Source: JAGLSB01 sp023135955
GTDB lineage: Bacteria; Bacteroidota; Bacteroidia; Bacteroidales; GCA-2748055
DNA length: 25,513 bases
Reading direction: 5' to 3'
NCBI GenBank assembly: GCA_030673645.1
Contig: DAOVIO010000043.1
Location: forward strand, 1 to 25,513
The position numbers and the translations under genes are program-made. This document shows positions 15,901 to 23,114 of this stretch, in pieces (position 1 is the stretch's first letter; each line of letters begins with the position of its first letter). The notes under the pieces were generated by a model. That model did not search any database and was not told the origin of the DNA. It worked only from the letters and a program-made list of their open reading frames with translations.

Positions 15901-17245
15901 GCTTAAGAAGAACCTGATTTACGTACACCTGATCATTGAAAACTTTCTCGTTCATTCCGGGTTTTTCCGTAGGATGACGTTGTAGCTCAAGATAAAAATC
16001 TTCACCAAAAATATCTTTGTATTCAAGAATTAGCTTTTCTCCATATTCTTCTCCCTGATTTACAATCGCACGGGGAATTTCTCCACCAAGACAAGCTGAG
16101 GTTGCAATTATTCCCTCCTGAAACTTCCTTAAAAGCTCCTTATCAATTCTTGGTTTATAATAGAAGCCTTCTGTCCACCCCAAAGAGACCAATTTCACTA
16201 GATTGTTATAACCTTTTTTATTTTTTGCAAGTAGAATAAGGTGATCACCGCCGCCATCTGACTTTTCTTCTTTATCGAATCGACTCCTTCGTGCAACATA
16301 CATCTCGCAGCCAAGGATTGGAGTCAGTTTATTTTTTATAGCTTCGTTATGGAAAACTTTCGCTCCAAACATGTTTCCATGATCGGTTAATGCAATAGCC
16401 TTCATGCCATCCTGCTTGGCTTTCTTCATTAAGGCAGGAATGGGCGATGCTCCGTCAAGAATGGAGTATTGAGAGTGAACATGAAGATGAGTAAAATTGA
16501 AATCTTCTGGATTTAGCAGTTCTGTTTTTTCTTCCACTGCAGAAGGTTCTTCCTTATCATCATTATAGTTTGAAACCACTTCAATTTCAACGGGCTGGAT
16601 AATATTGGGATTTTTTGATATGAAATTATTAAATTCCTCAGAGGTTATATTTAGCTTTTTCTCATCCAGAATTTTCAATCGGAACATCTCCAAAAAGCAC
16701 CTTGCAGTTGCAGCCACATCAGCAGAAGCATTGTGTGCATCTTCAAATTCTTCACTAAAAAGGGCAGAGTGTAATTCGAATAAAGTCGGCCATTTATAAC
16801 TTCCTCCACGCCCACCAGGAAGTTGACAGAACTCTGTGCTTTCTATTTTTGTGCATAATTTGCGTGTGGTTTTAAGGGGGTTCTCTAAATTTAATCGGAG
16901 ATACTCGGCAGCAAGAATATTGAGGTCGAATTCGATATTATGACCAACAGCAAGAATAGAGTTTTTAAGATCTTCTGAAAACTCCTCCATTACCTTCTTT
17001 AGCTCTTTTCCATCATCAAGAGCTTTTTGGGTTGAAATTCCATGAACTTTTTCGGCACCAAAAGGAATTGTAAAGCCTTCAGGTTTAACAATGTGATTTT
17101 TTGCGCTAATTAATTTCCCTTCTTTATCATGGAGTTCCCAGGCAAGCTGGACTAATCTCGGCCAGTTATCCAAATCTTCAATGGGGGCATTGTAATTTTT
17201 TGGTAATCCTGTTGTTTCTGTATCAAATATTAAAAACCACTGCAC
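12998..17245 (-). CDS. dnaE: DNA polymerase III alpha subunit with fused N-terminal proofreading exonuclease
   Basis: The 1415-residue product is the replicative polymerase. Residues 1-190 are a DnaQ-like DEDDh 3'-5' exonuclease: Asp8 and Glu10 (DTETTG), Asp107 (HNIEFD), His171 and Asp176 (HNASAD) are all present. A short acidic linker (about 221-248) joins it to the PHP domain (THLHVHS at about 252-258, LTDHGN at about 286-291). The polymerase core has PGRGSAAGS (612-620) and the catalytic aspartates in PDIDIDF (652-658). A third acidic motif region is marked by NALYRPGPMEY. The fingers and beta-binding region, tandem HhH motif and a C-terminal OB fold (REVIFAGMV) follow. A plain DnaE is about 1160-1270 residues, so the extra length is the exonuclease. 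This fusion resembles the layout of gram-positive PolC only in principle; the domain order is that of DnaE. Confidence 0.95.
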   Translation of the reverse strand: MQWFLIFDTETTGLPKNYNAPIEDLDNWPRLVQLAWELHDKEGKLISAKNHIVKPEGFTIPFGAEKVHGISTQKALDDGKELKKVMEEFSEDLKNSILAVGHNIEFDLNILAAEYLRLNLENPLKTTRKLCTKIESTEFCQLPGGRGGSYKWPTLFELHSALFSEEFEDAHNASADVAATARCFLEMFRLKILDEKKLNITSEEFNNFISKNPNIIQPVEIEVVSNYNDDKEEPSAVEEKTELLNPEDFNFTHLHVHSQYSILDGASPIPALMKKAKQDGMKAIALTDHGNMFGAKVFHNEAIKNKLTPILGCEMYVARRSRFDKEEKSDGGGDHLILLAKNKKGYNNLVKLVSLGWTEGFYYKPRIDKELLRKFQEGIIATSACLGGEIPRAIVNQGEEYGEKLILEYKDIFGEDFYLELQRHPTEKPGMNEKVFNDQVYVNQVLLKLGEKHNIKCIATNDVHFVDYEDAGAHDRLICLSTNSDFDDPRRLSYTEQEWFKTKQEMASLFSDIPETLINTQEIVNKIESYELNRQPLLPEFPIPEEYENEDEYLRYLTLEGAKKRYKELDKITSERIDFELETIKRMGFPGYFLIVQDFINEARKMGVSVGPGRGSAAGSVVAYCTRITDIDPIKYNLLFERFLNPDRVSMPDIDIDFDEDGRDDVLQWVVNKYGKERVAHIITFGTMAAKMSIRDVARIQKLPLSIADRLAKLVPERPGTTLKDAFKEVPELKKEQTSEVELVASTLKFAEILEGSVRHTGLHACGIIIGKDDLIEHVPVCKSKDSELLVTQFDGKHIEDVGMLKMDFLGLKTLSIIKDAINNVKESKGVDIDFENIPLDDPKTYELYSRGDTTGLFQFESPGMKKHLRNLKPNRFEDLIAMNALYRPGPMEYIPNFIARKHGKEVIKYSLPEMEEELKETYGITVYQEQVMRLSRKLAGFTRGEADSLRKAMGKKIKRMMDEMKEKFVEGCKKNNHDENIVLQIWADWEAFAQYAFNKSHSTCYAYVSFQTGYLKAHYPAEFMAAVLSRNFTDIKKIGLFMDECLRMGISVLGPDVNESNLKFTVNKKGNIRFGLGAIKGVGENAVESIIDERKRNGEFNNIYDFIERIDLHSANRKSLEGLASSGSFDCFPLYNRKQYFLPSGNEQSLIEALIRYGNKLKIEKNSSQQSLFGDSTSETIHKPEATPSDEWELMEKIGKEKELIGIYLTAHPLDRFKPEIINLCNTDLDKINNNLENLVGREVIFAGMVKSFREGISKNNQPFGNAVLEDYTDSYQLGLWRNDFVSFKSYFTPGIALLIKATVEEWESRKDGRKGISLRIKSIHLLSEARDELIKQVNIKINVENVTDVLIENIGQFVKKSEKNHKGKLLHFTIVDKETNLMLDLFSRNQYIDISDDFFTFVNDNSEIEYNLN

Positions 17246-17379
17246 TTATTAGCCTTTCTTTTGTTATAAACACTTATTAAACAATACAATACGAAATTTC
17301 AATGTGATTTATAAATTTAGGTTTTTTGAAGGGAATAATTGTATGATGTTGATAAATTTTTGGAATATTGTTGAGGGTA

Positions 17380-17417
17380 TAATTGTAGGGACAAGGCATG
17401 CCTTGTCCCTACAATTA
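17380..17417. repeat. Perfect 38-bp palindrome
   Basis: Bases 17380-17417 are their own reverse complement with no loop (core gtagggacaaggca / tgccttgtccctac). It stands in an AT-rich spacer between the divergent dnaE and rpsP starts, about 40 bp upstream of the rpsP promoter. Such GC-rich perfect palindromes often occur as dispersed REP/MITE-like repeats. It could equally form a cruciform or insulate the two promoters. It is too far from any stop codon to be an ordinary terminator. Confidence 0.85.
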
Positions 17418-17434
17418 AATCACAACAAAATAAA

Positions 17435-17466
17435 TTTGCACACAAAATTCTAAAAACCTACCTTTG
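17435..17466 (+). promoter_or_regulatory. rpsP promoter (TTTG, 20 bp, TACCTTTG)
   Basis: TTTG at 17435-17438 and TACCTTTG at 17459-17466 are separated by 20 bp. This fits both parts and the spacing of the Bacteroidota housekeeping promoter (TTTG / TAnnTTTG). Transcription would start near 17473, giving a leader of about 40 bases before the rpsP ATG. It is the best promoter in the window, as expected for a ribosomal protein gene. Confidence 0.8.
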
Positions 17467-17511
17467 CGAACTCTTTGAAATAATGTAAGTTAATTTAAAT
17501 TAAAAAATGAG

Positions 17512-18354
17512 ATGCCTGTAAAAATCAGAATGAGTAGACATGGCCGTAAAAAGAGGCCATTTTATCACATTGTAGTTGCTGATAGCAGGGCGCCACGAGA
17601 TGGTAGATTAATTGAACGATTAGGTTCCTACAATCCTAACACCAATCCAGCCACAATCGAATTAGACTTCGACAAAGCATTAGATTGGTTACAAAAAGGC
17701 GCTCAACCTACAGATACCTGTAGAGCTATTTTATCTTACAAAGGTGTATTAATGAAAAAACATCTTCTTGAAGGTGCAAAAAAAGGTGCCTTTACTGAAG
17801 AAGAAGCTGAAAAACGTTTCGAAGCTTGGTTAACAGAGAAAGAATCCGGTATTCAAGCTAAGATAGAATCTTTAGCAAAGAAAAAGGATGACGCTGAAAA
17901 AGCAATTTTAGCTAGAGAAACTGAAATTAATCTGGCTCGTGCTGCCGAGATTGAGAAAAAGAAATTAGATGCTGTCGAGACAGCTGCTGCAGAAGCTGCA
18001 GAAGAAGTTACCGAGGAAGTTGTTGAAGAAGAAATGCGTATCCCTGAGGAAGCGCCTGTTGCTGCTGAAGAAGTTAAAGCAGAAGAAACTCCTGTTGCTG
18101 AGGTTGTTGAGGAGAAGAAAGAAGAAGTTAAAGCAGAAGAAGCTCCTGTTGCTGAGGTTGTTGAGGAGAAGAAAGAAGAAGTTAAAGCAGAAGAAGCTCC
18201 TGTTGCTGAGGTTGTTGAGGAGAAGAAAGAAGAAGTTGTTAAAGAGACTCCTGCAAAAGAAGTTAAGGCTGAGGAGAAAAAAGTAGAAGAAACTCCTGCT
18301 GAGAAACCTGCGAAAGAAGAAAAAGCTGAAGAAAAGAAAGATTCTGACGCATAA
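17512..18354 (+). CDS. rpsP: 30S ribosomal protein bS16 with long acidic repetitive C-terminal tail
   Basis: Residues 1 to about 85 are an ordinary bS16 (MPVKIRMSRHGRKKRPFYHIV, ERLGSYNP, DWLQKGAQPTD), a small-subunit assembly protein. The family is usually 80-130 residues; this one has 280. The added part begins with a charged helix (about 90-165). It continues as a Glu/Ala/Val/Lys/Pro tail that includes three near-perfect 18-residue repeats (residues 186-203, 204-221, 222-239) and ends in Lys/Glu-rich sequence. The tail is predicted to be disordered or helical and strongly acidic. Extended S16 tails are known in Bacteroidota, but the 54-bp DNA repeats suggest recent expansion. rimM follows 6 bp later, so the two are co-transcribed from the promoter at 17435. 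Large antisense reading frames here are shadows of the repeats. Confidence 0.95.
   Translation: MPVKIRMSRHGRKKRPFYHIVVADSRAPRDGRLIERLGSYNPNTNPATIELDFDKALDWLQKGAQPTDTCRAILSYKGVLMKKHLLEGAKKGAFTEEEAEKRFEAWLTEKESGIQAKIESLAKKKDDAEKAILARETEINLARAAEIEKKKLDAVETAAAEAAEEVTEEVVEEEMRIPEEAPVAAEEVKAEETPVAEVVEEKKEEVKAEEAPVAEVVEEKKEEVKAEEAPVAEVVEEKKEEVVKETPAKEVKAEEKKVEETPAEKPAKEEKAEEKKDSDA
18067..18228 (+). repeat. 54-bp in-frame tandem repeat, three copies, in rpsP
   Basis: Copies at 18067-18120, 18121-18174 and 18175-18228 are identical except that the first has act (Thr) where the others have gct (Ala). Each encodes 18 residues beginning EEVKAEE and ending VVEEKK. A degenerate fourth copy starts at 18229. 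Near identity even at silent positions points to recent duplication or frequent slippage, so copy number may vary between strains. Confidence 0.95.
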
Positions 18355-18360
18355 TATTGA

Positions 18361-18867
18361 ATGATCAGAGAAGAAAGTTCACAGATAGGATACTTTGCTA
18401 AACCACACGGAATAGAGGGAAACCTTATCATTAGGTTGAACGGAAACTTTGCTGATAAAATTGAACCCGGGGAACCATTGTTCGTTGAGCACGACGGAAC
18501 ATTGGTTCCCTTTTTTATTGAAGAAATTACTCCACTGGAGAATCGTGCAATTATTAAACTTGAGTTTATAAACTCAGAACCGGAAGCGAAGAAACTCGTT
18601 TCCAGAAAAGTATATGCAAAGACCGACTTTGATAATTTAGGTCAGGCAGATACTGCATTTTTTGAATCTTTCCGGATTAAGGATCAAAGCTCAAATCGGG
18701 AAGGAATAATAATAGAATATATTTCAGAAGAATTAAATCCTTTATACAGGACTCAATTCGATGCTAAGGAAATTTTAATTCCTGCGTCATCAGATTTTAT
18801 CATTTCAGTTGATAAAGAGAATAGAATTGTACACATGAACCTACCTTCTGGTTTACTTGACATTTAA
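18361..18867 (+). CDS. rimM: 16S rRNA processing/ribosome maturation factor RimM
   Basis: RimM helps mature the head of the 30S subunit and binds near protein S19. The 168-residue product matches the family length. It has the N-terminal beta-barrel with the signature IGYFAKPHGIEGN and the following ENRAIIKLEF strand. A C-terminal PRC-barrel-like half ends in VDKENRIVHMNLPSGLLDI. It lies 6 bp after rpsP, the classical neighbour. The trmD and rplS genes that complete this operon in many bacteria are not present; rnr follows instead after 119 bp. Confidence 0.93.
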   Translation: MIREESSQIGYFAKPHGIEGNLIIRLNGNFADKIEPGEPLFVEHDGTLVPFFIEEITPLENRAIIKLEFINSEPEAKKLVSRKVYAKTDFDNLGQADTAFFESFRIKDQSSNREGIIIEYISEELNPLYRTQFDAKEILIPASSDFIISVDKENRIVHMNLPSGLLDI

Positions 18868-18939
18868 ACTTCTTTTTCACCTCTTCCAATATCTCTTTCT
18901 AATATTTTCTCTATTTCAAACATCGCACAATCATTAACC

Positions 18940-18968
18940 GCAAGAGGTAATAATTTTACCTATCTTGC
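18940..18968 (+). promoter_or_regulatory. Imperfect hairpin just upstream of rnr
   Basis: The sequence gcaaga-ggtaa-taatt-ttacc-ta-tcttgc folds into an 11-bp stem with a 2-base bulge and 5-base loop, ending 18 bp before the rnr ATG. No T-run follows directly. It might be a weak end for the rpsP-rimM transcript or a leader structure in the rnr mRNA. The TATCTTGC at its 3' side resembles, but does not match, the -7 box. Confidence 0.4.
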
Positions 18969-18986
18969 ATAATAAAATTATAAAAT

Positions 18987-21170
18987 ATGGCCAGAAAAGG
19001 CAAAAACAGGAAAAAGAACAGAACTTATTCCAGAAATGAGTTAATTAATAAGTGTTTAGGGATATTCTCAAATTCTCCCTTTAAGACATTTAATTATAAG
19101 CAATTATCAAGAATTTTAGAGATAAAAACTGATCCGGAAAGGCAATTGGTTGTTAAAATTCTACGCGACTTAAAACAAAATGATCATCTTGAGGAAATCA
19201 ATCCCGGGAAATATAAGTTAAAATCGAGGGCAGGCTACGCAGTTGGGAAAATAGACATAGCGCAGCATGGTTATGGATTTCTTGTCAGCGACGAGCTGGA
19301 GGAGGATATTATGATTCCCAGGAATCTGCTTCATACAGCTCTCGATGGCGATATGGTCAAGGTTTACATTTATCCAATCCGTAAAAGAAGAGGAAGGCCG
19401 GAGGGTGAGGTTGTTCAAATACTTGAACGCGCAAGGGACAGTTTTGTAGGAACCATTGAAATTTCTGCACAGTTTGCTTTCTTGATTATTGACAGTAAAA
19501 AAATGCCTTACGATCTTTTTATTCCTCTTGAGAAATTGAATGGAGCAAAAAATGGTCAGAAAGCGATAGCAAAAATTACCGATTGGCCTGAAAAGGTTAA
19601 AAACCCATTTGGAGAAGTCATTGAAGTATTAGGTAATCCGGGAGAAAACGATGTGGAAATGCATGCCATTCTTGCAGAATTTGATTTGCCGTATCATTTT
19701 CCAGCCGAAATAAACTCCGCCGCAGAAATGATTGATGAAAAGATTGGTTCAGAAGAGATATCTAAGAGACGTGACTTCAGATCAACACCAACTTTTACAA
19801 TCGATCCACATGATGCAAAAGACTTTGATGATGCACTTTCCATTCAGAAACTCGATAATGGAAATTATGAGGTTGGAGTTCATATTGCAGATGTTACTCA
19901 TTATGTAAAAACTAACTCCGATATAGAAGACGAAGCTTATGAGAGAGCTACATCCGTATATCTTGTCGACAGGGTTATTCCTATGCTTCCCGAGCGATTA
20001 TCAAATTTTATCTGTTCGCTCAGACCTAATGAGGAAAAGCTCTGTTTCTCTGCAGTATTTGAAATTACTGAGGAAGCGCAGATAGTAAGTGAATGGATCG
20101 GGCGAACAATTATTCTTTCCGATAAACGATTTAGTTATGAAGATGCCCAGGAAATTATTATGGGTGCAGATGGCGACTTAAAAGATGAGATATTGATTCT
20201 GAATAAATTGGGTCAGACATTGAGGGAAAATCGCTACAAAAAAGGTGCTATTTCTTTTGATAGTATAGAGGTTAAATTCAATCTGGATGAAAAGGGAAAA
20301 CCAATAGGTGTATATTTTAAGGAACAGAAAGAGTCGAACCAGCTAATTGAGGAATTTATGCTACTGGCAAATAGGACGGCTTCTGAGTTCGTAAATTTTG
20401 GAGGAAAGTATATCCAGGACAGGAAGTCTGATAATGCAGGATCAGTAAAGCCAAAGACCTTTGTATATCGAATTCACGATAGACCTGACCCAGAAAAACT
20501 AGATTCATTTAACCGATTTATTTCTAAATTTGGACATAGCATTGATTTGGGAACAGGGGTCAACATGTCTAAATCCTTGAATAAATTACTGAATAAAGTT
20601 GAAGGCACACCCGAGCAAAACCTTATTGAAACGCTTGCGGTGCGATCGATGGCAAAAGCGAAATATTCAACAACAAATATCGGGCATTACGGACTTGCCT
20701 TTCCATATTACACGCATTTTACATCACCCATAAGACGTTATCCGGATATGATGGTTCACAGAATGCTCGCACATTATCTTGACAATGGTGAGTCGAAGAA
20801 TAAGAAAAAATATGAGCAAAAATGTAAGTATAGTTCAGAGATGGAGAAAAAAGCTATGGATGCTGAACGTGCTTCAATAAAATATAAACAGGCTGAATTT
20901 ATGCAGGATAAAGTAGGGAAGGAGTTTGATGCAATTATTTCTGGATTAACTGATTGGGGAATTTATGCTGAGATTATCGAAAATAAATGTGAAGGAATGA
21001 TCTCTGTTCAGAGTCTACAGGATGACTTTTACGAATTTGATGAGGACAATTATCAATTGAAAGGTAGAAATACACGTAAGGTTTTTCAGTTGGGTGACGA
21101 AATTAAAATTGAAGTCAGATCAGTGAATCTTGCCAAAAGACTAATTGATTATACTTTGGTGGAAGAATGA
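18987..21170 (+). CDS. rnr: Ribonuclease R (RNB-family 3'-5' exoribonuclease)
   Basis: RNase R degrades structured RNA, including rRNA and mRNA fragments. The 727-residue product starts with a basic stretch and a winged-helix domain (about 15-75). Cold-shock/OB domains come next (about 85-230). The RNB catalytic domain contains DPHDAKDFDDA (273-283), whose aspartates bind the catalytic metals. A C-terminal S1 domain (from about 643) begins GKEFDAIISGLTDWGIYAEI. Length fits the family. It is on the same strand as rpsP-rimM but is separated by 119 bp with a small hairpin. A strong bidirectional hairpin terminator lies downstream. Confidence 0.95.
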   Translation: MARKGKNRKKNRTYSRNELINKCLGIFSNSPFKTFNYKQLSRILEIKTDPERQLVVKILRDLKQNDHLEEINPGKYKLKSRAGYAVGKIDIAQHGYGFLVSDELEEDIMIPRNLLHTALDGDMVKVYIYPIRKRRGRPEGEVVQILERARDSFVGTIEISAQFAFLIIDSKKMPYDLFIPLEKLNGAKNGQKAIAKITDWPEKVKNPFGEVIEVLGNPGENDVEMHAILAEFDLPYHFPAEINSAAEMIDEKIGSEEISKRRDFRSTPTFTIDPHDAKDFDDALSIQKLDNGNYEVGVHIADVTHYVKTNSDIEDEAYERATSVYLVDRVIPMLPERLSNFICSLRPNEEKLCFSAVFEITEEAQIVSEWIGRTIILSDKRFSYEDAQEIIMGADGDLKDEILILNKLGQTLRENRYKKGAISFDSIEVKFNLDEKGKPIGVYFKEQKESNQLIEEFMLLANRTASEFVNFGGKYIQDRKSDNAGSVKPKTFVYRIHDRPDPEKLDSFNRFISKFGHSIDLGTGVNMSKSLNKLLNKVEGTPEQNLIETLAVRSMAKAKYSTTNIGHYGLAFPYYTHFTSPIRRYPDMMVHRMLAHYLDNGESKNKKKYEQKCKYSSEMEKKAMDAERASIKYKQAEFMQDKVGKEFDAIISGLTDWGIYAEIIENKCEGMISVQSLQDDFYEFDEDNYQLKGRNTRKVFQLGDEIKIEVRSVNLAKRLIDYTLVEE

Positions 21171-21480
21171 TTTGGGTTCGCTTTGGCCACCCTCGATGCT
21201 TCGGGAAGGTTATAATACCAAAGTCTTACCAGGAGGAAGGACGGGATTGCTTCAACTGCCCTCGTTACCTCGGGAAGTTTCGCAATGACGGGGCTTTGGC
21301 CGTAAGGGGGGGGTAAAAAAGTTGGCGGCAGCGCCGCCAACTTTTTTACCCCATATAACAGAGGGCGAGCCGTCATGGCGAACCGAGGAACGAGGTGAAG
21401 CCATCTCGTGTCATTTGCGTAAATCTGGATACTATGATTTAAGTTTGGAGGGACGAGGTGAAGCCATTCCGTCTCAATTA
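21171..21480. repeat. Cluster of diverged intergenic repeats in inverted orientation
   Basis: The spacer after rnr holds GC-rich units arranged around the hairpin at 21310-21352. On the left, 21260-21290 read on the minus strand is cgtcattgcgaa...cgaggtaacgagg. On the right, 21371-21395 reads cgtcatggcgaaccgaggaacgagg, so the two are inverted copies. The word acgaggtgaagccat recurs on the right at 21390-21404 and 21453-21467, 63 bp apart. Other related words (gcttcgggaagg, cctcgggaag) occur on the left. The reading frames over this region are low-complexity products of the repeats and are not genes. Confidence 0.75.
21310..21352. terminator. Perfect 20-bp hairpin, probable bidirectional terminator after rnr
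   Basis: The left arm ggggtaaaaaagttggcggc (21310-21329) and right arm 21333-21352 are exact reverse complements with the 3-base loop agc. The GC-rich inner stem gttggcggc/gccgccaac is flanked by aaaaaa on one side and tttttt on the other. It therefore reads as a rho-independent terminator in both directions. It lies 140 bp after the rnr stop and is the strongest secondary structure in the window. Confidence 0.85.
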
Positions 21481-21730
21481 CACCTGTCTGAATTAATAGT
21501 GTAAATTTCGACGGAAAAGGTAAATTAATCTATTATTATTTTTCAACGATTAATTCATAAATTTGGACCCGGGTCTTTTCTACTGGACCTAAAACACACT
21601 AAATAAACAATATAGATATTCGAATATATTCTCCGAATTTCAGACCAATTAATTCGATAAATATTTGGCATTGGAGAATTGTGTCTGTATTTTTGAGTTT
21701 CAATATTCATTTTCTTTAATTCTTAATAGG
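21481..21730. other. AT-rich spacer upstream of the TetR gene
   Basis: No gene is seen here. A TAAATTTG box at 21558-21565 matches the -7 consensus but lacks a TTTG 20 bp upstream. It is followed immediately by the 10-bp palindrome gacccgggtc (21566-21575). A perfect 12-bp palindrome, atattcgaatat, lies at 21616-21627. Either palindrome could be an operator for the TetR protein encoded just downstream. The assignment is by position and symmetry only. Confidence 0.4.
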
Positions 21731-22315
21731 ATGGTTGTTCATAAAGATCAGATACGGGATGATATTGTAAGCGTAGCTGCAAAAATTTTCACTCGCTTTG
21801 GGTATAAGAAAACTACAATGGAGGAAATTGCTATGGCCTCACGAAAAGGAAAGAGCTCTATATACTATTATTTCAGTTCAAAGGAGGATATATTTAAGGC
21901 AGTAGTTGAAAAGGAAGCTGAAGAATTAAAGAAGGATTTAAAGATGGCAATTGATGAGGTGGAGAATCCTATTAACCAATTAAAGAAATTTATTCTTTTC
22001 AGGATGCACAAATTAAAGACGCTTACAAATTTCCATACTGCCCTAAAGTCAGACTCTCTCTCTCATTTTAAATTCATTGAGAATATTAGAAAAGAATATG
22101 ATCAAGACGAAATTGAGATAGTAACAAGAATATTAAAAATAGGGATTGAAAGGGAAAAATTTGTGATTGACGATCCCGATCTGGCTGCAGTAGCCTTGGT
22201 AACAGCAATGAAAGGACTGGAAATACCGTTATTCATTAATAAAGAGCACGGTCGAATAGAAGATCGGCTGGAAAATTTAATTCAATTTTTATTTTTCGGA
22301 CTTATTAAGCAGTAA
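21731..22315 (+). CDS. TetR/AcrR-family transcriptional regulator
   Basis: The 194-residue product has the standard N-terminal TetR helix-turn-helix (about residues 5-52): AAKIFTRFGYKKTTMEEIA, then a recognition segment GKSSIYYYFSSKEDIF. The following roughly 140 residues form an all-helical ligand-binding domain with no recognisable specificity. ATG 21731 is chosen; an in-frame TTG at 21665 would add 22 residues of non-family sequence. No efflux or enzyme gene lies next to it, since lspA is convergent, so its target is not shown by context. Palindromes in its own upstream region suggest autoregulation. Confidence 0.9.
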   Translation: MVVHKDQIRDDIVSVAAKIFTRFGYKKTTMEEIAMASRKGKSSIYYYFSSKEDIFKAVVEKEAEELKKDLKMAIDEVENPINQLKKFILFRMHKLKTLTNFHTALKSDSLSHFKFIENIRKEYDQDEIEIVTRILKIGIEREKFVIDDPDLAAVALVTAMKGLEIPLFINKEHGRIEDRLENLIQFLFFGLIKQ

Positions 22316-22420
22316 TACAATAAAGAAAAATGTAATTCCTTTAAAAACAGATACTTTCACATCCGTATTCCAATAAAGTAAGTTAGCTCGAAATCCCGTA
22401 ACCCCTGTAACTTCCTCAAC

Positions 22421-23026
22421 CTATTCAATAAAGAACTTCTTTTGAAATATCAATATGCTCATTACACCAACAGTAATAGATGAGTCGGCTATGTTAAATA
22501 TAGGTCTAAAAAACTCGAATGAATCTCCACCCTTCCAGGGGATCCACTCCGGATAATATCCTCTCAGCATTGGAAAATAAAACATATCAACTACATGGCC
22601 GTGCATGAAGGTACCATAACCGCCTCCTTCAGGGAACATTGTTGCTACTTCGTATGGGGTGCTGGCTGAAAATATATTAGCATAAATTACACTATCGATA
22701 ATATTACCCATTGCTCCTGCAAAAATCAATGAAATGGAAATAATCAATCCTTTCGGGGAGTTAAGTTTAATTAGATGTTTAAGATAAAATGCGATACCAA
22801 TTAGAGCTGCAATCCTGAAAATGCTTAAGATAAGCTTACCATAATTGCCAGGCAGATCGAATCCAAACGCCATTCCATCGTTTTCTATAAATTTAATCAG
22901 AAACCAGTTCCCAAAAACATGAATTTCTTCATACATATGCATATTGGTTTTAATCAGTATTTTTAATATCTGATCGACTAAAAGTATAATTAAGATTAAT
23001 AGAATTGATTTCTTTGTGATGCTCAT
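22421..23026 (-). CDS. lspA: Lipoprotein signal peptidase (signal peptidase II)
   Basis: LspA is the inner-membrane aspartyl protease that removes signal peptides from lipid-modified prolipoproteins. The 201-residue product has four hydrophobic membrane segments (about 7-26, 64-82, 93-112, 180-197). The conserved motifs are VDQ (17-19), GNIID (107-111), HVVD with Asp147, and FNIAD with Asp181; the last two aspartates are the catalytic pair. It is longer than the usual 160-170 residues. Extra sequence sits between GNIID and HVVD and again before FNIAD (Gly/Pro/Trp-rich). Similar extensions are common in Bacteroidota. ATG 23026 is chosen; a TTG at 23050 falls in the upstream terminator. It is the third gene of the ileS / DksA-like / lspA group. 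Confidence 0.94.
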   Translation of the reverse strand: MSITKKSILLILIILLVDQILKILIKTNMHMYEEIHVFGNWFLIKFIENDGMAFGFDLPGNYGKLILSIFRIAALIGIAFYLKHLIKLNSPKGLIISISLIFAGAMGNIIDSVIYANIFSASTPYEVATMFPEGGGYGTFMHGHVVDMFYFPMLRGYYPEWIPWKGGDSFEFFRPIFNIADSSITVGVMSILIFQKKFFIE

Positions 23027-23038
23027 TATTATTAAATT

Positions 23039-23097
23039 AAAAAACCGCAAACTTTCAGAAGAGAATTTTCAAACTTCTATCTTAGTTATGCGGTTTA
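23039..23097 (-). terminator. Hairpin with T-run between the DksA-like gene and lspA
   Basis: An aaaccgca / tgcggttt pair closes a loop of about 39 bases, which can itself form an agaag/cttct stem. On the minus strand the closing stem is followed by a run of T residues. It looks like an intrinsic or partial terminator that would lower lspA expression relative to the gene before it. Exact arm positions may be off by one base. Confidence 0.55.
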
Positions 23098-23114
23098 AAA
23101 TAAACGTTTAAGGA

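Noticed and set aside
17969..18286. 105-codon Leu/Lys/Arg-rich reading frame on the plus strand
   Set aside because: Out-of-frame reading of the same rpsP repeats, with no start context or family features.
17853..18431. 192-codon Ser/Ala/Thr-rich reading frame on the minus strand
   Set aside because: It is the antisense shadow of the repetitive rpsP tail; its length comes from the codon bias of the Glu/Ala/Lys repeats.
21149..21504. Short reading frames over the post-rnr spacer on both strands
   Set aside because: They run through the hairpin and diverged non-coding repeats, overlap each other and have no protein-like composition.
22316..22420. Possible terminator between the TetR gene and lspA
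   Set aside because: No stem of convincing length or T-run could be found in this 105-bp convergent spacer.
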